This document shows, piece after piece, positions 1 through 12,900 of a DNA stretch of 64,000 nt. The position numbers and the translations under genes were made by a program. Source of the stretch: Kingdonia uniflora (lineage: Eukaryota; Streptophyta; Magnoliopsida; Ranunculales; Circaeasteraceae); NCBI GenBank assembly GCA_014058105.1, contig JACGCM010000779.1, positions 62,001 to 126,000 on the forward strand, in the 5' to 3' direction. The notes below the pieces were generated by a model. It saw nothing but the letters and a program-made list of their open reading frames with translations. It did no database searches and was not told the origin of the DNA. Numbering within the stretch: the stretch's first letter is position 1; every line of letters begins with the position of its first letter.

Positions 1-1140
1 AACCTCCATTTAGCAGGTAAAATCTATTATTCAATAAAATTTTACTACCACCAAAATGAAACTCCACTTCACTTACTAAATTCACATTTCTATCTACTTA
101 GCTTGGCAACAAAAAAAAAACCTTTTTAACCAACAGTATTTCATTTATCTTCCTTAACCCTTTGTTTTGATGTCACCATTAATGTTTCTTGACTTCTAAG
201 AAAGTAATAACACCAAAACCAAAAAAGTAAAAATGCCAAAGATTAAACCAACCAAATATCAAATTTTATGATACGATTGATATATTTTCCCAAGATGAAT
301 CTCACATGGTTCTTCTTATGCTCTTTGAGCACTTCTTCCGAGACATACATTCTTCACATTCGTGATCGCATCTTCGAGTGAATGCATGGTTACAAAATTC
401 AAGTTTCCGACCCATTCCATGAAATTAGGGTTTCAAAAATTAGGTTTGTTGATCGATTTCTTAATCTTGATGGAAGGGGTTTGATGAGGGTTTCTACGAA
501 GATATTTATATTCAAACTAACTCTCACAATACTTCAATTTCCTCCAATACTTCAATGTGAGTGCCAGTAATTTTTTTACTAGTTCTCGAAAAAAGAAAAA
601 TAAAACTCTTACAACCGCATCAGAGTAATGTGAAGTCATCATATGCTATGAAAGTTGCCTTATGGATTTCACACTCACGTTTGAAAAGGCATAATATCAG
701 TTTCTTTGTACTCTATCAAATATATGGTGACAGAAGGAAAATGTTTCATGAGCATTCAGGTTTGTTGTACCATATGTGATTTCTCATGCAAAATACCATT
801 ATACTAATTACAATGGCTTATGCGTTATACACACAATATGCAAGAACTACCTAAACAGATAACACATACAAACAGCCTGATGGTACCCAATTAAGTTGGT
901 GAACTGAGGCGATTGAGTGGACAAGCACAACGATGAGTCCTTTACAGCAAGGGTGAAGTCTGACAAAAATACTACAACAACCCTTTTAAAGATATTTGTT
1001 TAAAATTAGAATCAACCTTATGTAATGCAAACAAATTTATGTATTGGATCAGTTTAATTTACCTATTGCTGAAGCAGAATTGAAGTTTTTGGGTAGCCTT
1101 CTAATGCCAGAAAACAGCCATGCTCTCTAGCTTCCCTTAC
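1..1140. other. AT-rich intergenic DNA, no gene seen
   Basis: Open frames here are short and have no recognisable motif or consistent composition. I see no RNA gene, and no repeat that I can tie to the rest of the window. Confidence 0.6.
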
Positions 1141-1230
1141 ATGTTTTTTTATTTGGGTGAGAAAAGGTAAAAAGAGGTGAGAAGAAGCATATAAGATTGA
1201 GGTTAGAAGTTGTGAGGTTAGAATATTGAA
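1141..1230 (+). repeat. Candidate left terminus of a PIF/Harbinger-like element
   Basis: The segment begins ATGTTTTTTTATTTGGGTGA directly after TTA. Read inward from 32,712 on the minus strand, the sequence begins ATGTTTGTTTTTTGATCAAG, then GGGTGAGAAGAGG, and it is preceded by TTA in plus orientation too. Both ends also share GAGGTTAGAAGTT a little further in. PIF/Harbinger elements duplicate a TWA trinucleotide and often carry a Myb/SANT gene, which is what lies between. The left end lacks the outer GGC seen on the right, so the pairing is an inference. Confidence 0.35.
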
Positions 1231-1599
1231 AAAAAACTTGTGTGCGTTTGGCTAAAGATTAGACGTTCTACTTAAAATCTTAACTTCTAACTTCAACATC
1301 TCACTAGTCTGTTGAGCTGAACCATATAATTTGACCACAAATTAGAAGTTTCTCCACAAAAACATATGTAAACTACATTTTTCTCTCTAATTCATTATAT
1401 ATTAACCAAAAATTAATAAAAAATGCCAAATAACATACAAAAGATTGGTATCAATAGAAAGTACCTAGATTGTTCCAAAATAGGTGCCAAAGCAACAAAT
1501 AAAAGTCTCACAACAACTGAGATAAAGAGATAAAAAGATACTCTAGAGATAGAGAGGTAGAGAACCAAGAACGCCTACTCGTGCGTTGTACCACCAAGG

Positions 1600-2700
1600 T
1601 CATATAGAGAACAGCTCTGAACCAAACCTAGAACGTAAATACCCCCTCCTAGTCTCATCATCTACACCGAGAAACCAAACACAAAAGGGATTCTCCTTCG
1701 TTATCACCTTTAATGCAGTGAAGAGGTAAGTCATATCAAACCCTACGATCTCCCATAAAATAGCCTCAACTTTTGCCCCCATAGTCCAATCAAACTCTCT
1801 CCTAACGACTAATTCTGATGTAATACGAGACAACTCAATTGTCATTACATTAATACCCGTATCAAGAACATAAGCAGTAGGCTTAGTCCTGTACCTCTTA
1901 GCAGTGGGAGTGCTCCTCCTGGTCTAAGTAGAAGTATGATCACCAGCGGCAAGAGCAACAGAGGGAGTACCAGTGGGAGTACCAATGGTAGGAACATAAC
2001 CAGTTCCAGTAGGAACCTGAGTGGAAGTAGTAGATGGGTAATCCTGATCACTCTGGCCATAACCAAACTCAGAATGGTTTTGAGTAAGGGGAACAAACTC
2101 TGTGTCAATACCTATATCGTCTAAATCTTCAGCAATGTCCTCCTCATCTATCAAATGCCCAACAAACTTAATATTATCCCTATTGGCACCCTCATCGGCC
2201 ATGAGCTCATATAACACCTTGTAACCTTGAATTTTTTGCCCTTATGGAGTTTGAGTTTCTTTCTGGACTAAAACATATTATAAGAAAGAAAGAAAAGGAA
2301 ATGAGAATTAAACTAGTAAAATAATAGGAATAAATGAAAAGAAATTGCTGGATAGTTTACCTCTACTTCCAAAAGAACATTCCATACCTCCTTGTCAGCC
2401 GTCACAGTGTAATTTATTGGATCCCAGCCAAATCCACTCAAACCCATCAAAACCTTCATACCAACAAGCTTGCTAACTCTTCCAAGTCTTATTCCTACTC
2501 CTACAATTTGTAGTGGTAACGTTCATATCAAGTTGATCAAAAAGCGCTTATTTCACTGCAGTATATGCTGGAGTTTTCTAGCCATTATCAACCTTGTTCC
2601 CTTATAATTTTTGCTCCTTATATGTTTCGATAACCACCTTATCCATAGCTTCAGTCTAGTTAATTTGTGGATGTTTGCCTCCTAAATTTGTAGATGTCAT
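1600..2700 (-). pseudogene. Myb/SANT-like DNA-binding protein, decayed
   Basis: Translated on the minus strand from 2700, the start MTSTNLGGKHPQIN followed by a stop and TEAMDKVVIETYKEQ matches the N-terminus of plant Myb/SANT-like proteins. Further on, a segment reading GFGWDPINYTVTADKEVWNV is the characteristic 'SGFGWD...VTA..EVW' part of that domain. The C-terminal part (1845 down to 1600) ends ENPFCVWFLGVDDETRRGYL, the usual C-terminal helix region of the family. At least four in-frame stops, a frameshift and an intron-like break near 2220-2360 show it is dead. The family has DNA-binding members, and related proteins accompany PIF/Harbinger transposases; no transposase is visible here. 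Retrotransposon A landed about 190 bp upstream of its start. Confidence 0.75.
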
Positions 2701-2888
2701 CTAACAATCCAAACAAGTAACACAATCATATTCACATTCATAATTACAATCACAATCACAATCACAATTAACCACATTCAATCACAATGAATCGGCATGT
2801 TGAAACCTAAATTCAATTCAACCAATTAACCTACATAATACTCCATTATAACCAATTAACCTACACAATACTCATTTCATTCCCAACT
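2701..2888. other. Upstream region of the Myb/SANT pseudogene
   Basis: Short simple repeats (ACAATC units near 2740-2775) and a doubled phrase around AACCAATTAACCTACA (about 2818-2870). The phrase is interrupted at 2889-2893 by the target duplication of element A. The original neighbour sequence resumes at 32,071. Confidence 0.5.
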
Positions 2889-2893
2889 ATGTT
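2889..2893 (+). repeat. Target site duplication of element A, left copy
   Basis: ATGTT immediately precedes the LTR start TGTAGGGACC. The identical ATGTT follows the end of the far LTR at 32,066-32,070, which fixes both ends of element A. Confidence 0.9.
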
Positions 2894-3484
2894 TGTAGGG
2901 ACCTATCCCTCGGCCTAACACAATTCGAACTACTTTTAATTCAAACTATCTCCATATCATACTCATGCATTTTACAAGTGACATAAACAGTCAGCACTGA
3001 CACCTACACCACGAACTGATAAAGAACGTGAATCGAGCACAACATAAAAGTATGAACAAGTTAAAGATACCAATCTCTCATGAACTCAATAGTTAATTAG
3101 TCAACCACCACTTACCTCATTGTTCGGAGAACGTGCTTTAGCACGATAACAAATTGCGGGCAAGGCCTATATAAGGAAAAAGTTCCAGAAGAGACAAGGA
3201 CCAGAAAAATATATGAAAAATCACCAAGAAAACTAGCTTTTCTACATTCTCAAACACCAAATTTCGTATTTATAAGATCAAATTTTTCTAGTTCGAGAGA
3301 TCACTTGTAATAAAATATCAGCTTCAAGCAATAAAAGTTACTGTTACCAAAACCCTTAAATCAAGGTCGTAGTTTTTTTACCTATTCAAAGGTTTTCTAC
3401 GCTAAGTCACCTGTGTTATTTCTTGCTCTACATTAGTTTTTATCACAAGAATATTGGTGTTAGAGCTAATTTTGAGCCATTACA
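2894..3484 (+). repeat. 5' LTR of element A
   Basis: It starts TGTAGGGACC and ends CATTACA. A TATA box (TATATAA, 3168-3174) and AATAAA-type signals downstream (around 3308 and 3330) fit a U3-R promoter and poly(A) region. Compared with the other three LTRs of this family in the window it lacks about 23 bp just before its last seven bases. It keeps a stretch at 3120-3163 that A's own 3' LTR has lost. Confidence 0.9.
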
Positions 3485-3502
3485 TTTGGCACCGTCTGTG
3501 GG
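3485..3502 (+). promoter_or_regulatory. Primer-binding site of element A
   Basis: TTTGGCACCGTCTGTGGG directly abuts the 5' LTR. The same sequence follows the 5' LTR of B (on the minus strand), and a near copy follows the LTR of C. Its position fits the site where a tRNA primes minus-strand synthesis. I do not assign the tRNA species. Confidence 0.8.
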
Positions 3503-3562
3503 AAAGAAGACATATCTACGATATCATAAGGCATATATTCACTCTACTATCAATCTCCAATC

Positions 3563-5270
3563 ACGGTCACTTCCAAATGACCAATAACCGGAATCCTGCT
3601 CGATCTTTCAGTTGAGTAGGAACAGCTTACAGAACTACGGGCGAATCTCCACGCCAAAATAGAGAAATGTAATAAGCTCGAACGTCAGTTAACTCTTGAT
3701 CGGGAGCTCAGAGAGAAAGAGCTCGAAGCCTAGTGACTAACTCGTTTGACATCATTCAAGTGACATGAAGACCAGATGAAAACCATTCAGACTGTGTTAC
3801 AGACTCTGCAGGATACTCAATAGGCTCCTCAAACCAGATCGTGATTAAGTGCCAGAGACCTCCTGGGTTTTTACGTGGGACAGATTCAGACCTCGAGGAG
3901 CCACCAGCAAAGCTATTTCCAGAAATATTCAGCATGAACATCAACCTTCCATTTATTTGGGTGGTGAAGTTCAGTCTGAAATCAGCAGAGGTCACCAGTT
4001 TTCCAAATGTTAGGAGGAGGAACATCGATCTCAGCCTCGAATTCTAGCACATGATCGTTTCAGTGAAGGCACCGATACTCATAATCATCAACCACCTCAC
4101 CAAGCCACTCAAGCAACACGTTAATACATCGCGCAAGAACATATGGATCAGTTCATTAAGGAGTTGATTGAAGCGTAAGTTCTAGGCACTACAAATGACC
4201 TTACTAATATACAAGGAAGTCTGATTGCCAAAGAACTATTCGATATGGAAGTACCGAAAGGTTTCCATAGTCTAAAAAATTATAAATATAAGGGCACCGA
4301 TCTAAAAGAGTACATTCAACAATACCGTGATTCATTGGGATTGTACTCTAATCTCAACCACATCCTCTGCCGTCTGTTCGCAACAAGTCTACAGGAAGAA
4401 CCGCTCCAGTGGTTCCACTTTTTATCTGAAGATTCCATACTCACATTCGATCAGCTACAAAAATAATTTATCAAGATGTACGCTCATAACAGAGACAAAA
4501 AAGAGAATTTATATTCTCTTATTAGTCTTAAACAGTCACAAGGGAGAAGCTCGAGGTTCTTGCAAAGAATTTTTTGGAGCTCGCGCAGAAAGTAGATAAT
4601 CTCGATCAGAAAATAGTTGTTACTGGTTTCACCAACCCACTCCAGCTCGACTACAAGGCCAAAGAGCACCTCTTCCTCAACAAACCTGCGACCTTGGAGG
4701 ATATGACCACCAAGGTCAATGGATATGTCAACCTAAAAAGGATGATGTCAGAAAGGCATAAATCTACTAAATCCGTCCTAACCACTATAGATCCAATTAC
4801 AGATTGAAGCAATGATCCAAAGGAGGATCAGGGTGATCAAAAGCGTTCTAAGGGCAACACTGGCAATCCTTGAAAAAGTGATACATTACCTAAACTGGTC
4901 CTCCCGAAGATGAATGTTCGAATCTCTACAATTTTCCCAATTTTATCCATGGATAAGATATACCGTCCATCTCAACCATTGGAAGCAATCGAAAGTTGCC
5001 CGTACTGCATGCATCACAAGGTAAACCATCATTCTACTAACAGCTGTTATATGCTTTACAGAGGTTACTTCAATTCATTTTCAAGGAAGGGTGGATGTAC
5101 AAATACATTATCGACATAGAGTCTTACAAAGATGGCAGCTATAAGAAGCAGCTCGAGGTAGTCCAGGTCGAAGATCAAGCTCAGGAGAAACATCTCTACC
5201 ATATGTACAACAGTAACAGGATCAAAATTTATCAGATCAACAACTCTTGCAGATTCAAGAGCAAGAGACT
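3563..5270 (+). pseudogene. gag: gag of element A, decayed
   Basis: Aligned with B, the start codon at 3563 has become ACG. The N-terminal third is a charged, coiled-coil-like stretch (ELRANLHAKIEKCNKLERQL). The Retrotrans_gag core follows at 4245-4800, with YIQQYRDSLGLYSNLNHILC, EEPLQWFHFL and a downstream helical part. A stop at 4464-4466 replaces the CAA-type codon expected there, and a one-base deletion near 4541 shifts the frame relative to B. A C/H-rich segment at about 5005-5050 (YCMHHKVNHHSTNSCYML) sits where the nucleocapsid knuckle would be. Gag would form the particle that packages element RNA. Confidence 0.85.
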
Positions 5271-5379
5271 ATCAGAATATTATGATCTCACACCTCAAGA
5301 TAAAGAAACCAAGCTTCTACCTGAGTCGAGCAATCGCCAGCTTGGGATTTCATTCGAAGATTGCGACATTAGTCATGTA

Positions 5380-5781
5380 AAATTTCTACATCATGATGCA
5401 TTAGTCATAATGCTCAAGATGAAAAAGTTTGTCATACATACAATGATGATCGATACTGGAAGCGGTATTGAGATTCTCTTTTAGAGCACAATCGACCAGA
5501 TAGGATTGGCCGATCAAGTTATTCTGAGTGATACCGATATCAATGGATTCAATGGTTCTAAAGAAGAGCGAGTAGGCAAGATCATCTTACCTATTACCAC
5601 TGGACCAACCACAATCGACGTCATCTTCTACATCATCAACGCCAAATCTCATTATCTCAGGATTATGGGCCGTTGCTGGATTCACAACATAAAAGCAATC
5701 GCTTCCACCTATCATCAAGCACTCCACTTCAAACACAATGATGGTATCTATGAAATTAAAGGCAGTCAAAAGATTTTTTGA
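5380..5781 (+). pseudogene. pro: Retroviral-type aspartic protease domain of A
   Basis: The frame continues from gag. The active-site motif DTGSG is at 5452-5466 in the context MIDTGSGIEILF, followed about 60 residues later by SHYLRIMGRCWIHNIKAI, the end of the protease fold in this family. TAG at 5482-5484 interrupts it right after the active site; B has CAG here, so the stop arose by a C-to-T change in A. The enzyme would process the Gag-Pol polyprotein. Confidence 0.8.
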
Positions 5782-6039
5782 GCTTATGAGAATATTATCT
5801 CTGACATTCTAAATACCTCAGACGGATATGCTGCATAGCAGTTATTAAAATTTGATCACCTTGATGATCAGCCTTCCATAAAAGAACCTATAGAATAGAT
5901 CAATATTGATGGACCTAATAGATGTACTTTTATCGGTACCAAGCTGCTCCAGTACGATAAGGATGTTCTTATTCAATTCTTACGACTGAATCGATGCGTC
6001 TTTGCGTAGACTTTTGTGGAAATGCCTGGGGTCGATCTG

Positions 6040-6840
6040 ACCAAGACATGTCACAAATTGGTCATCAACATCAATGCCACGGCGATCAAATAGAAATAGC
6101 AACGACTCTCACCTCGTCTTCGAGATGAAGTCAACATTGAGATCGAGAAATTAATCAAAGTGGGATTCATTCGAGAAGCCAAGTATACTGATTGGATTTC
6201 TAACATTATCATTATTCCAAAGAAGAATAGAAAGGTCCAAGTTTGTGTAGATTTCACCGACCTAAAAAAACACACTCCAAAGGATAGTTTCCCTCTTCCC
6301 ATCATCCATCAAATTATTGATTATACGATAGATCACGAACTCCTATCAATGATGGACGCTGCTTCTGGATATAATCAGATTTATCTCTTGGAAGAAGATA
6401 AAGAAAAGAATACTTTCAACATTGAAAGAGGACTTTACTGCTGCAAAGTCATGCCATTCGAACTCAAAAATACAGGTGCGACTTATCAATGGTTGATGAC
6501 TGCTATGTTCAATGCCCATCTTGGAAAAATTGTGGAAGTCTACAATGATGATCTCTTGTACGAGAGTATACAGTCACACAACCACATTACATATCTCAGC
6601 ACAATATTCAACATTCTTCGATCTTACAGGATATGACTCAATCTTGATAAGTGTCAATTCGGAGTATATTCAAGCCGATTCCTCGGCCATCTCATTAGCA
6701 AGAAGGGGATTAAGGCCGATCCATATCAAAATCGATCTCTCCTCAACATGTTATCTCCAACAACAATGAAGGACATACAAAAACTTATCGGCAAGATTGC
6801 CGCTATCAACCAATTTATTATTAAATCTTAAGATCGCTGT
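6040..6840 (+). pseudogene. pol: Reverse transcriptase domain of A
   Basis: The open part 6160-6636 holds the RT fingers and palm: GFIREAKYTDWISNIIIIPK, VCVDFTDLKKHTPKDSFPLP and MMDAASGYNQI. The catalytic box reads YNDD (6541-6552) where B has YID at the same place and the family normally has YIDD. Stops follow at 6637 (before LNLDKCQFGV) and near 6830. Downstream, LGHLISKKGIKADP and DIQKLIGKIAAINQF belong to the thumb and connection. The frame is the same as for the protease, so gag-pol was probably one long polyprotein. Confidence 0.85.
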
Positions 6841-7960
6841 CGTTGGATGTTCCTACTACTCTGCGGTTATACCAAACGAGGAAAAGTTCAGCCCAATACA
6901 GAGATCCATTGGACATTAGAATGCGAGGTAGCTTTTCTGGAACTTAAAACCTATTTGGGAAAGTCTCCCATCATGAGCACCCCAGTAGATAATGAGGAAC
7001 TTATCATCTATCTAGAAGTTACATACACTTCTATCAGCTCGATTCTCATCTGACTTGAAGGAAAGATCAAAAAGCCAGTCTACTTCATCAACAAAACCCT
7101 CACTTCAGCAGAAAAGAGGTATTCTAAAATTGAGAGACTCCTTCTAACTCTTGTTTACACTTCACAGAATCTTAAGCACTACTTCCAAGCTTACTCAGTC
7201 AAAGTCATGACAAACTACCCACTGCGGGAAGTTTTGTCCAAGAAAGAAAAATCCAGGAGAGTGTAATAATGGTCAGTAAGTTTAGGATAGCATGACATCA
7301 AGTTCAAACAATGACATTCAGAAAAGGGTCAGGCCGTTGCCGTTTTCTCACAGATTTTCCAGTGGAAGATCCCGAGTGGGAGGAGCATGATCTTGACCTT
7401 CAGAAGAAATTATAGAAGATCCACCCACCAAAGTATTTGACGAATAAGATGAATAGATTATAAAAAAAGGGTAAAGACTTCTTACAAATGGTTCAGCAGG
7501 ACCCGCAGGGTCAGGAATTGAAATCGTATTGATTACCTCTTCCAATGACAGAATTGAGAAATGAATCCATCTGGATTTTGAAGCCTCAAACAATGTCATC
7601 GAATATGAAGCTCTTATTCATGGATTAGGCCTCGCACTCGAGCTCGGCGTCCCAGAGCTCTCAATCTACACAGATTTCTTACTCGTCCTCTACCATTACT
7701 TTGAGAAATACCAGAAGAATGTAAAGATGATAAAATATGTAGCCCTCGTTGTAGATAGGATGAGTAATTTTGTGAAAGCAACTCTTGATTATCTTCCTCG
7801 AGGTGAAAACAGACATGCCGGTTCCTTGACTTATCTAACCGGGGTCTTGGGCATAGAATCCCGATATCTACAGATCAAAGTATTATCAACCCCCAGCATT
7901 GATCGACATTCTGTATGCATGATCAACTCTGGGGGAAATGAAAAGATGGAAGATAATTGG
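6841..7960 (+). pseudogene. pol: RNase H region of A
   Basis: KKPVYFINKTLTSAEKRYSK and VMTNYPLREVLSKKEKSRR (7070-7260) are the first RNase H-like part. A one-base loss near 7340 relative to B, plus stops at 7264-7269, break the frame. A second RNase H-like segment follows in another frame (about 7560-7830: NVIEYEALIHGLGLALELGV, then KATLDYLPRGENRHAGSL). Two RNase H modules in series are typical of the Tat lineage. RNase H would degrade the RNA strand of the RNA-DNA hybrid. Confidence 0.75.
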
Positions 7961-7969
7961 CGAAAGCCC

Positions 7970-9209
7970 TTCTCTGCCTACCTTGGCACCGACAACGAAT
8001 GTAAAGGGCCCCTTCCAATAGATCCAAAAGAGCGCCGACAGTTGATCAAAAACTTAAAGCGCTACACAAATCAAAACGGTTTTTTATATCGCCGTTCAGT
8101 CACGGGGCCTTACCTCAAGTGCCTCTCCAGAAAGAAAGCATACGAAATGCTTAGAGATTTACGTAAAGGGACTTGTGGCTCCCATGTCGCAGGTCGATCA
8201 CTAGCCAATAGAGCAATTACACAAGGAGTATTCTGGCAAGGTATGCACAAGCAAGTAAAGGAGTACTCACGTAAATACGACACATATCAACAATGTGGAC
8301 ACATGATCCGCGCCCCTGCGCTCGAACTATATGCAAGCAAGGTGTTCTTGCCATTCAAGCGGTGGGCGCTCGATCTTGTCAGAGAATTTCCAAACACTCC
8401 AGGTAATCGGCGATACCTACGTATAGTAATAGATTATTTTACAAAATAGGTAGAAGCAGTTCCACTCTGTCAAATTAGAGAAGAAGAGGTCATCCCTTTT
8501 ATCTAGGAACACATCATCACACGGTTTGGATGCCCTCACCTGATTCGGATTGATAATGGCCCCCAGTTCATTGGTAAGAAAGTCATAGCCTTCCTCAACA
8601 AACATAGCATCATCCACTCACAATCCAATCCCTACTTCCCTCGAGGCAATAGCCAAGCCAAAATTATCAACAAAACCATCGTGGATGGACTCAAGAAAAG
8701 GCTTCAATCAAAGAAAAAAAGAAATTGGGTACGAGAGCTTCCTCATGTCTTATAGGCATACCGTACCACTCCATGTCAATCAGCTGGCTGCACCCCATTC
8801 CTCCTTGCCTATCTCATAAAAGCCATCATTCCAGCAGAATACCACTATCCAGTAAAAGATCATGAGCGTACCGACGAAGAAAATGAGTTTGAATTGGCTT
8901 ACAATATGATATGGATTGATAAAATTAGGGAATACGCTATTGCCAACCTAGTTCGATATCATCATATACTGACTAGTTCGTATAACAAAAGAGTCTGAAG
9001 CCGTACTTTCCAAATTAATGATCTCGTCCTCATAAAAATCCCTCAACGCCGAAAAGAGGCACATGCCGGGAAACTGACAGAAAATTGGGAGGGACCATTC
9101 TTAATCATTAGTCAAACTGGTCTGGGATCATATTAACTCGTGACGGAGCAAGAAGTTCAAATCCCAAATCCATGCAACACTAGGCGACTAAAACGGTACT
9201 ATCGTTAAG
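7970..9209 (+). pseudogene. pol: Integrase domain of A
   Basis: The zinc-binding region is at about 8160-8300 (GSHVAGRSLANRAITQGVFW ... KEYSRKYDTYQQC); the first cysteine of the pair is tyrosine. The catalytic core has Asp at 8372-8374 (WALDLVREFP) and Asp at 8552-8554 (IRIDNGPQF). The expected Glu is Lys at 8660-8662 (NSQAKIINK; B keeps NGQAEITNK). TAG stops lie at 8447-8449 and 8504-8506; the second is shared with B. A C-terminal segment with QINDLVLIKIPQRRKEA and ENWEGPF runs to the TAA ending at 9209. Confidence 0.85.
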
Positions 9210-9349
9210 TCTATTACTACTCCACTTCAAAATTCTCGTTCTTTCCATTCTAAAAGTGAGATTTTATCTCCATATAATATACATTTTATTATATTTAATG
9301 AAAACTTCCAAGTTTTTTTCTACATTACTCTCTAGTTATGTAGACTCTA

Positions 9350-9890
9350 CCACAATGCATAGATTAAAGCAAAGGTAATACTAGCCTTTAATCGACCTCT
9401 ATACCGGTTAAAACAAAGGTAAAACTAGCTTTCAATCACCCATCTATACATACTCTACAATTAAAATGAAGGTAATACTAGTTTACAATCAAAGAACTCT
9501 ACCAAACATAAGATAAAGCAAAGGTCAAACTAGCTTTCATCTCTCAATATGGTTCCGACTATTATACCGATCAAAGTAAAGGTAAATATACCTTTCAATC
9601 AAACTCTATACATACTCTGCGATTAAAACGAAGGTAATACTAGTTTTCAATCAAAGAACTCTACCAGACATAAGATAAAGTAAAGGTAAAACTAGCTTTC
9701 ATCTTTTAATATGGCTACAACAAATATGCCGATTAAAGCAAAGGTAAAACCAACTCTCAATCGAACTCTATACATACTCTACGTTTAAAATGAAGGTAAT
9801 ACTAGTTTTCAATCAAAGAACTCTATCAGACATAAGATAAAGCAAAGGTAAAACTAGCTTTCATCTCTCAATATGTCTGCGAAAGATAAT
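9350..9890 (+). repeat. Tandem repeat block of element A, ~165-bp period
   Basis: The phrase TAAAATGAAGGTAATACTAG recurs with small changes near 9455, 9621 and 9783. The companion phrase AAAGGTAAAACTAGCTTTCA alternates with it, giving roughly three diverged units of 162-167 bp. It sits between the end of pol and the tail of the antisense gene. A homologous block of similar period is at the same place in B. Such non-coding tandem repeats are known from Tat/Ogre elements. Confidence 0.85.
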
Positions 9891-9913
9891 TTTACAAGTT
9901 GCATATACAGCCA

Positions 9914-12900
9914 CTACAAAAGATTCTTATTTGCTGATAGGAGGTCAGATACGCTTTCCCCTACAACAGGGGGACGATCAACCATAAAATCTTGAGCTCA
10001 AACATCTACAGTAATCCTGCCTTGCTCTACCAATTCAGCAGGTCGATAACCTAACTCCATTTCCATGACGTTCATGTAGTTTCCTTGATCTACATCGGCT
10101 CTACAATATACATCCTCTACCCAACAAACAGTCGTGCAAGGTATCCCTCTCTAACTCGAGCCTTCTTACTTCCTCTACAAAATAACCAATAACTATCGTT
10201 AGCATTTCTAAACGTGATACCTCAGGTATAATTGCCTTGGAAAAATTCTCTCTCACTTTTTGATGATACTGTTATAGCTTCTTGTACTGTGCTTCATGAC
10301 ATTCCATTCGACTTTCTATGTGGGACATAAGATTGATATGTTCACTCGCCTTCTCATCTGCCTTATCTGACTCAGCCTGGTTTATCATCCTCAATTCTGC
10401 TACCTGGGCACGAAGTTCCTCAGTCTCCCTAGCTTTACCTATACCTTCCCCGGCAGGAGATTTCTTTAACAATTCATCTTTTTTTCCTTATTAAGAGATC
10501 CTTACCCTAATCAATCGTTCTAACTCCTGTTCCCTGACATGAACAGTTCCCAACTTACTTTGGTACATCCCTTAACCACTCATTTCCTTTTTGTACATGA
10601 GCTTGAGTGCAAGCTACGTCTCCCTCCAGCCCTCTAATTTGAGCTGACAGGCTAACCATATCCCCATGAACAATGTATGCCCTGACATCACCTTTATTCA
10701 TCCTCGAGCGCTCTCCAGCCTTGGCATTTTTGACACGCGAGTTGGCTAGAACCAAATTGGCCTTCAATTATGCCACCCTCTCATTCAACTCATCACATCG
10801 TCTTTGCACCAACCGGAACTCTATATCTTTAGCAAGTAAAGTTGTAGTCAACTACTCAACCGTAATTTTAAAGTTAGATAGGTCATCTCGAGCTCTCTTC
10901 AGCTCGCTATCTTTCTCAATCATTTTACTCTTCAATCGCTCCAGTTCACTTTTGGAACTCACTAAATTAGCTTGAATTAGCTCTTGTTCATTCGTTTGCT
11001 AATCATTTAGTCCTTCAAACTGGCCAGAGAATGGCATAACTCTTTCTCTGTCGTTTCTAATACCTGGTTACGGTATCGAGTCATGTCCGCCTTCTTATTC
11101 TTTATAATCAATGCATTATTCTGGCTTTTGAGCTTCGCTGTCTCTTCATTTGCCTCCGCGAGCTCTTTTTGCCCCTTATTAATTTTAACATCCTTCCCCT
11201 CGATCTTTCAAGTATGGTCATCAACAGTTTGTGTTTCCTCGACAAACTTGAAATATACATTTACATGTTGATCCTTCTTATCTTTATTTGCCTCTTTCAT
11301 TCTATCAAACTCTACCGCAAACTCTTGGTTATATTGGCACGTCTTTTGTTTACTAAAACGAGCTGACTCCAGTTTGACCTACATCACAGATATAATACAT
11401 CAAGTTTGATTCAAGAATATTCAAACAATACATTCAAACATGATACAAGAATCTTATTTCTAACAAATTTCTATTTTTTGACATCTACTGTGTAAAACTG
11501 CTTCTAAACTTAAGGTCAAAGTGATCCCACCTCGATGACAATAACACATACTTCCAATTTCAAGGTATACATTCTCTATGTTCTAACTTTTTCAACACTT
11601 CGATATTATCTATACACAGTTGAGTACCATTGCCCCTAAACTATTAATATGTTTTTGGTCTGTCTCTATACTCTAATTTTTACTTTGTAGCTCTAAAGTA
11701 ATACAGCATACAAGTCAAATATTTCTTACTCTTCTTTAACCTGCAGCTCTACTTGCCAAGATAACAAGGATGTTGAGGCGTCTTTCTCCTTAGCGATCTC
11801 ATTCTCTAACTCCTCAATTCTGAGGCGCATATCCTTAAGTTCCTACAAACAATTTTTACAATCATCTCTTAGCCTACATAAATTTATCCTACAAAATAAT
11901 AATCTATACAATTGCAGTTCTCAAGCCCCTCATAATCACACAGCCATAGAATCAACAATTTTACTCTACCTTCTCATTTTCATTCTCCAGGTTCACAATG
12001 TCATCCCCTGGGTTATCTCGCTCAGTTTGGGGAGAGATACCATCAAACCCTTCAACCACTCCAGCAACATCCTCTTCATCCTCCTCCTCTTCAACGTAGG
12101 TACCCTTATAATGTCATTCACCTCAGCTTTGGAGTACCCCATTTTCAAGAGGTGGTACCCAAGTTTATCATGCTGGACTACCACCTCATCCAGATTATTA
12201 TGTGCTTCTTCTGTTAGCTCGCTAATCTTTACCTCTTACGCAACCTTCACAGAATCTAATCGCTTCCTTTCCCGAACCAAATCGGACTTCAATCGAGCTA
12301 CCTTCTTCTCGAGCTCTGCCTTCCAACTCTCAGGCTCAACTTTTTCCTCCTCCATCCCAAGGCAGATCCTCTTCATCAAACGAGCAGCCTACAAAAAAAT
12401 AAATTGAATACATTTTTAGCTCGAATCACCATACATAATTCAAAAAACATTTAAATCATCAAACTTACCACTTTTCTTATCTCTTCCACACCCTTGCGAG
12501 CTGCAAACCTCGCCCTATCATCTATAACTCTCAGCTTGTCTTCCTCACCAGGTCAATTCTCTATGACCTTCGACCCAATCAGTTCAGAAGGAGGGTTTAC
12601 CCTTCTCTTTATTGCCTCTACCTCAACCTCACCACTCCCCGTGGTTCAAGAAGCAAAGCCATGCTTCACAATCTTCTTTTTCAGAAACATTTGAGCTAGT
12701 TTACTCGATGTGGTAGACTCTGGCACATCTGTAAAATCTACTGCAGAGGCCTTCGGCAAAACTACTCGTCTCTCTCCATCAGTTCCTCTCTTCTTGATGC
12801 CTCCAATCCCTATTATTAGTCTCATTTCTAGAGACTTCTGAACCTTCTCAGACCTGATGTTAGCTCATTTATTTCTATTAATACCAAGGTCTTTCAGCAC

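Noticed and set aside
382..779. Two overlapping short plus-strand open frames
   Set aside because: No motif or neighbour support; lengths are expected by chance.
1845..2108. Very hydrophobic 87-residue minus-strand open frame
   Set aside because: It is the shifted frame of the Myb/SANT pseudogene's proline/threonine-rich part, not a membrane protein.
9350..9890. CRISPR-like array
   Set aside because: Units are long, diverged and without unique spacers; this is a eukaryotic retrotransposon's tandem repeat.
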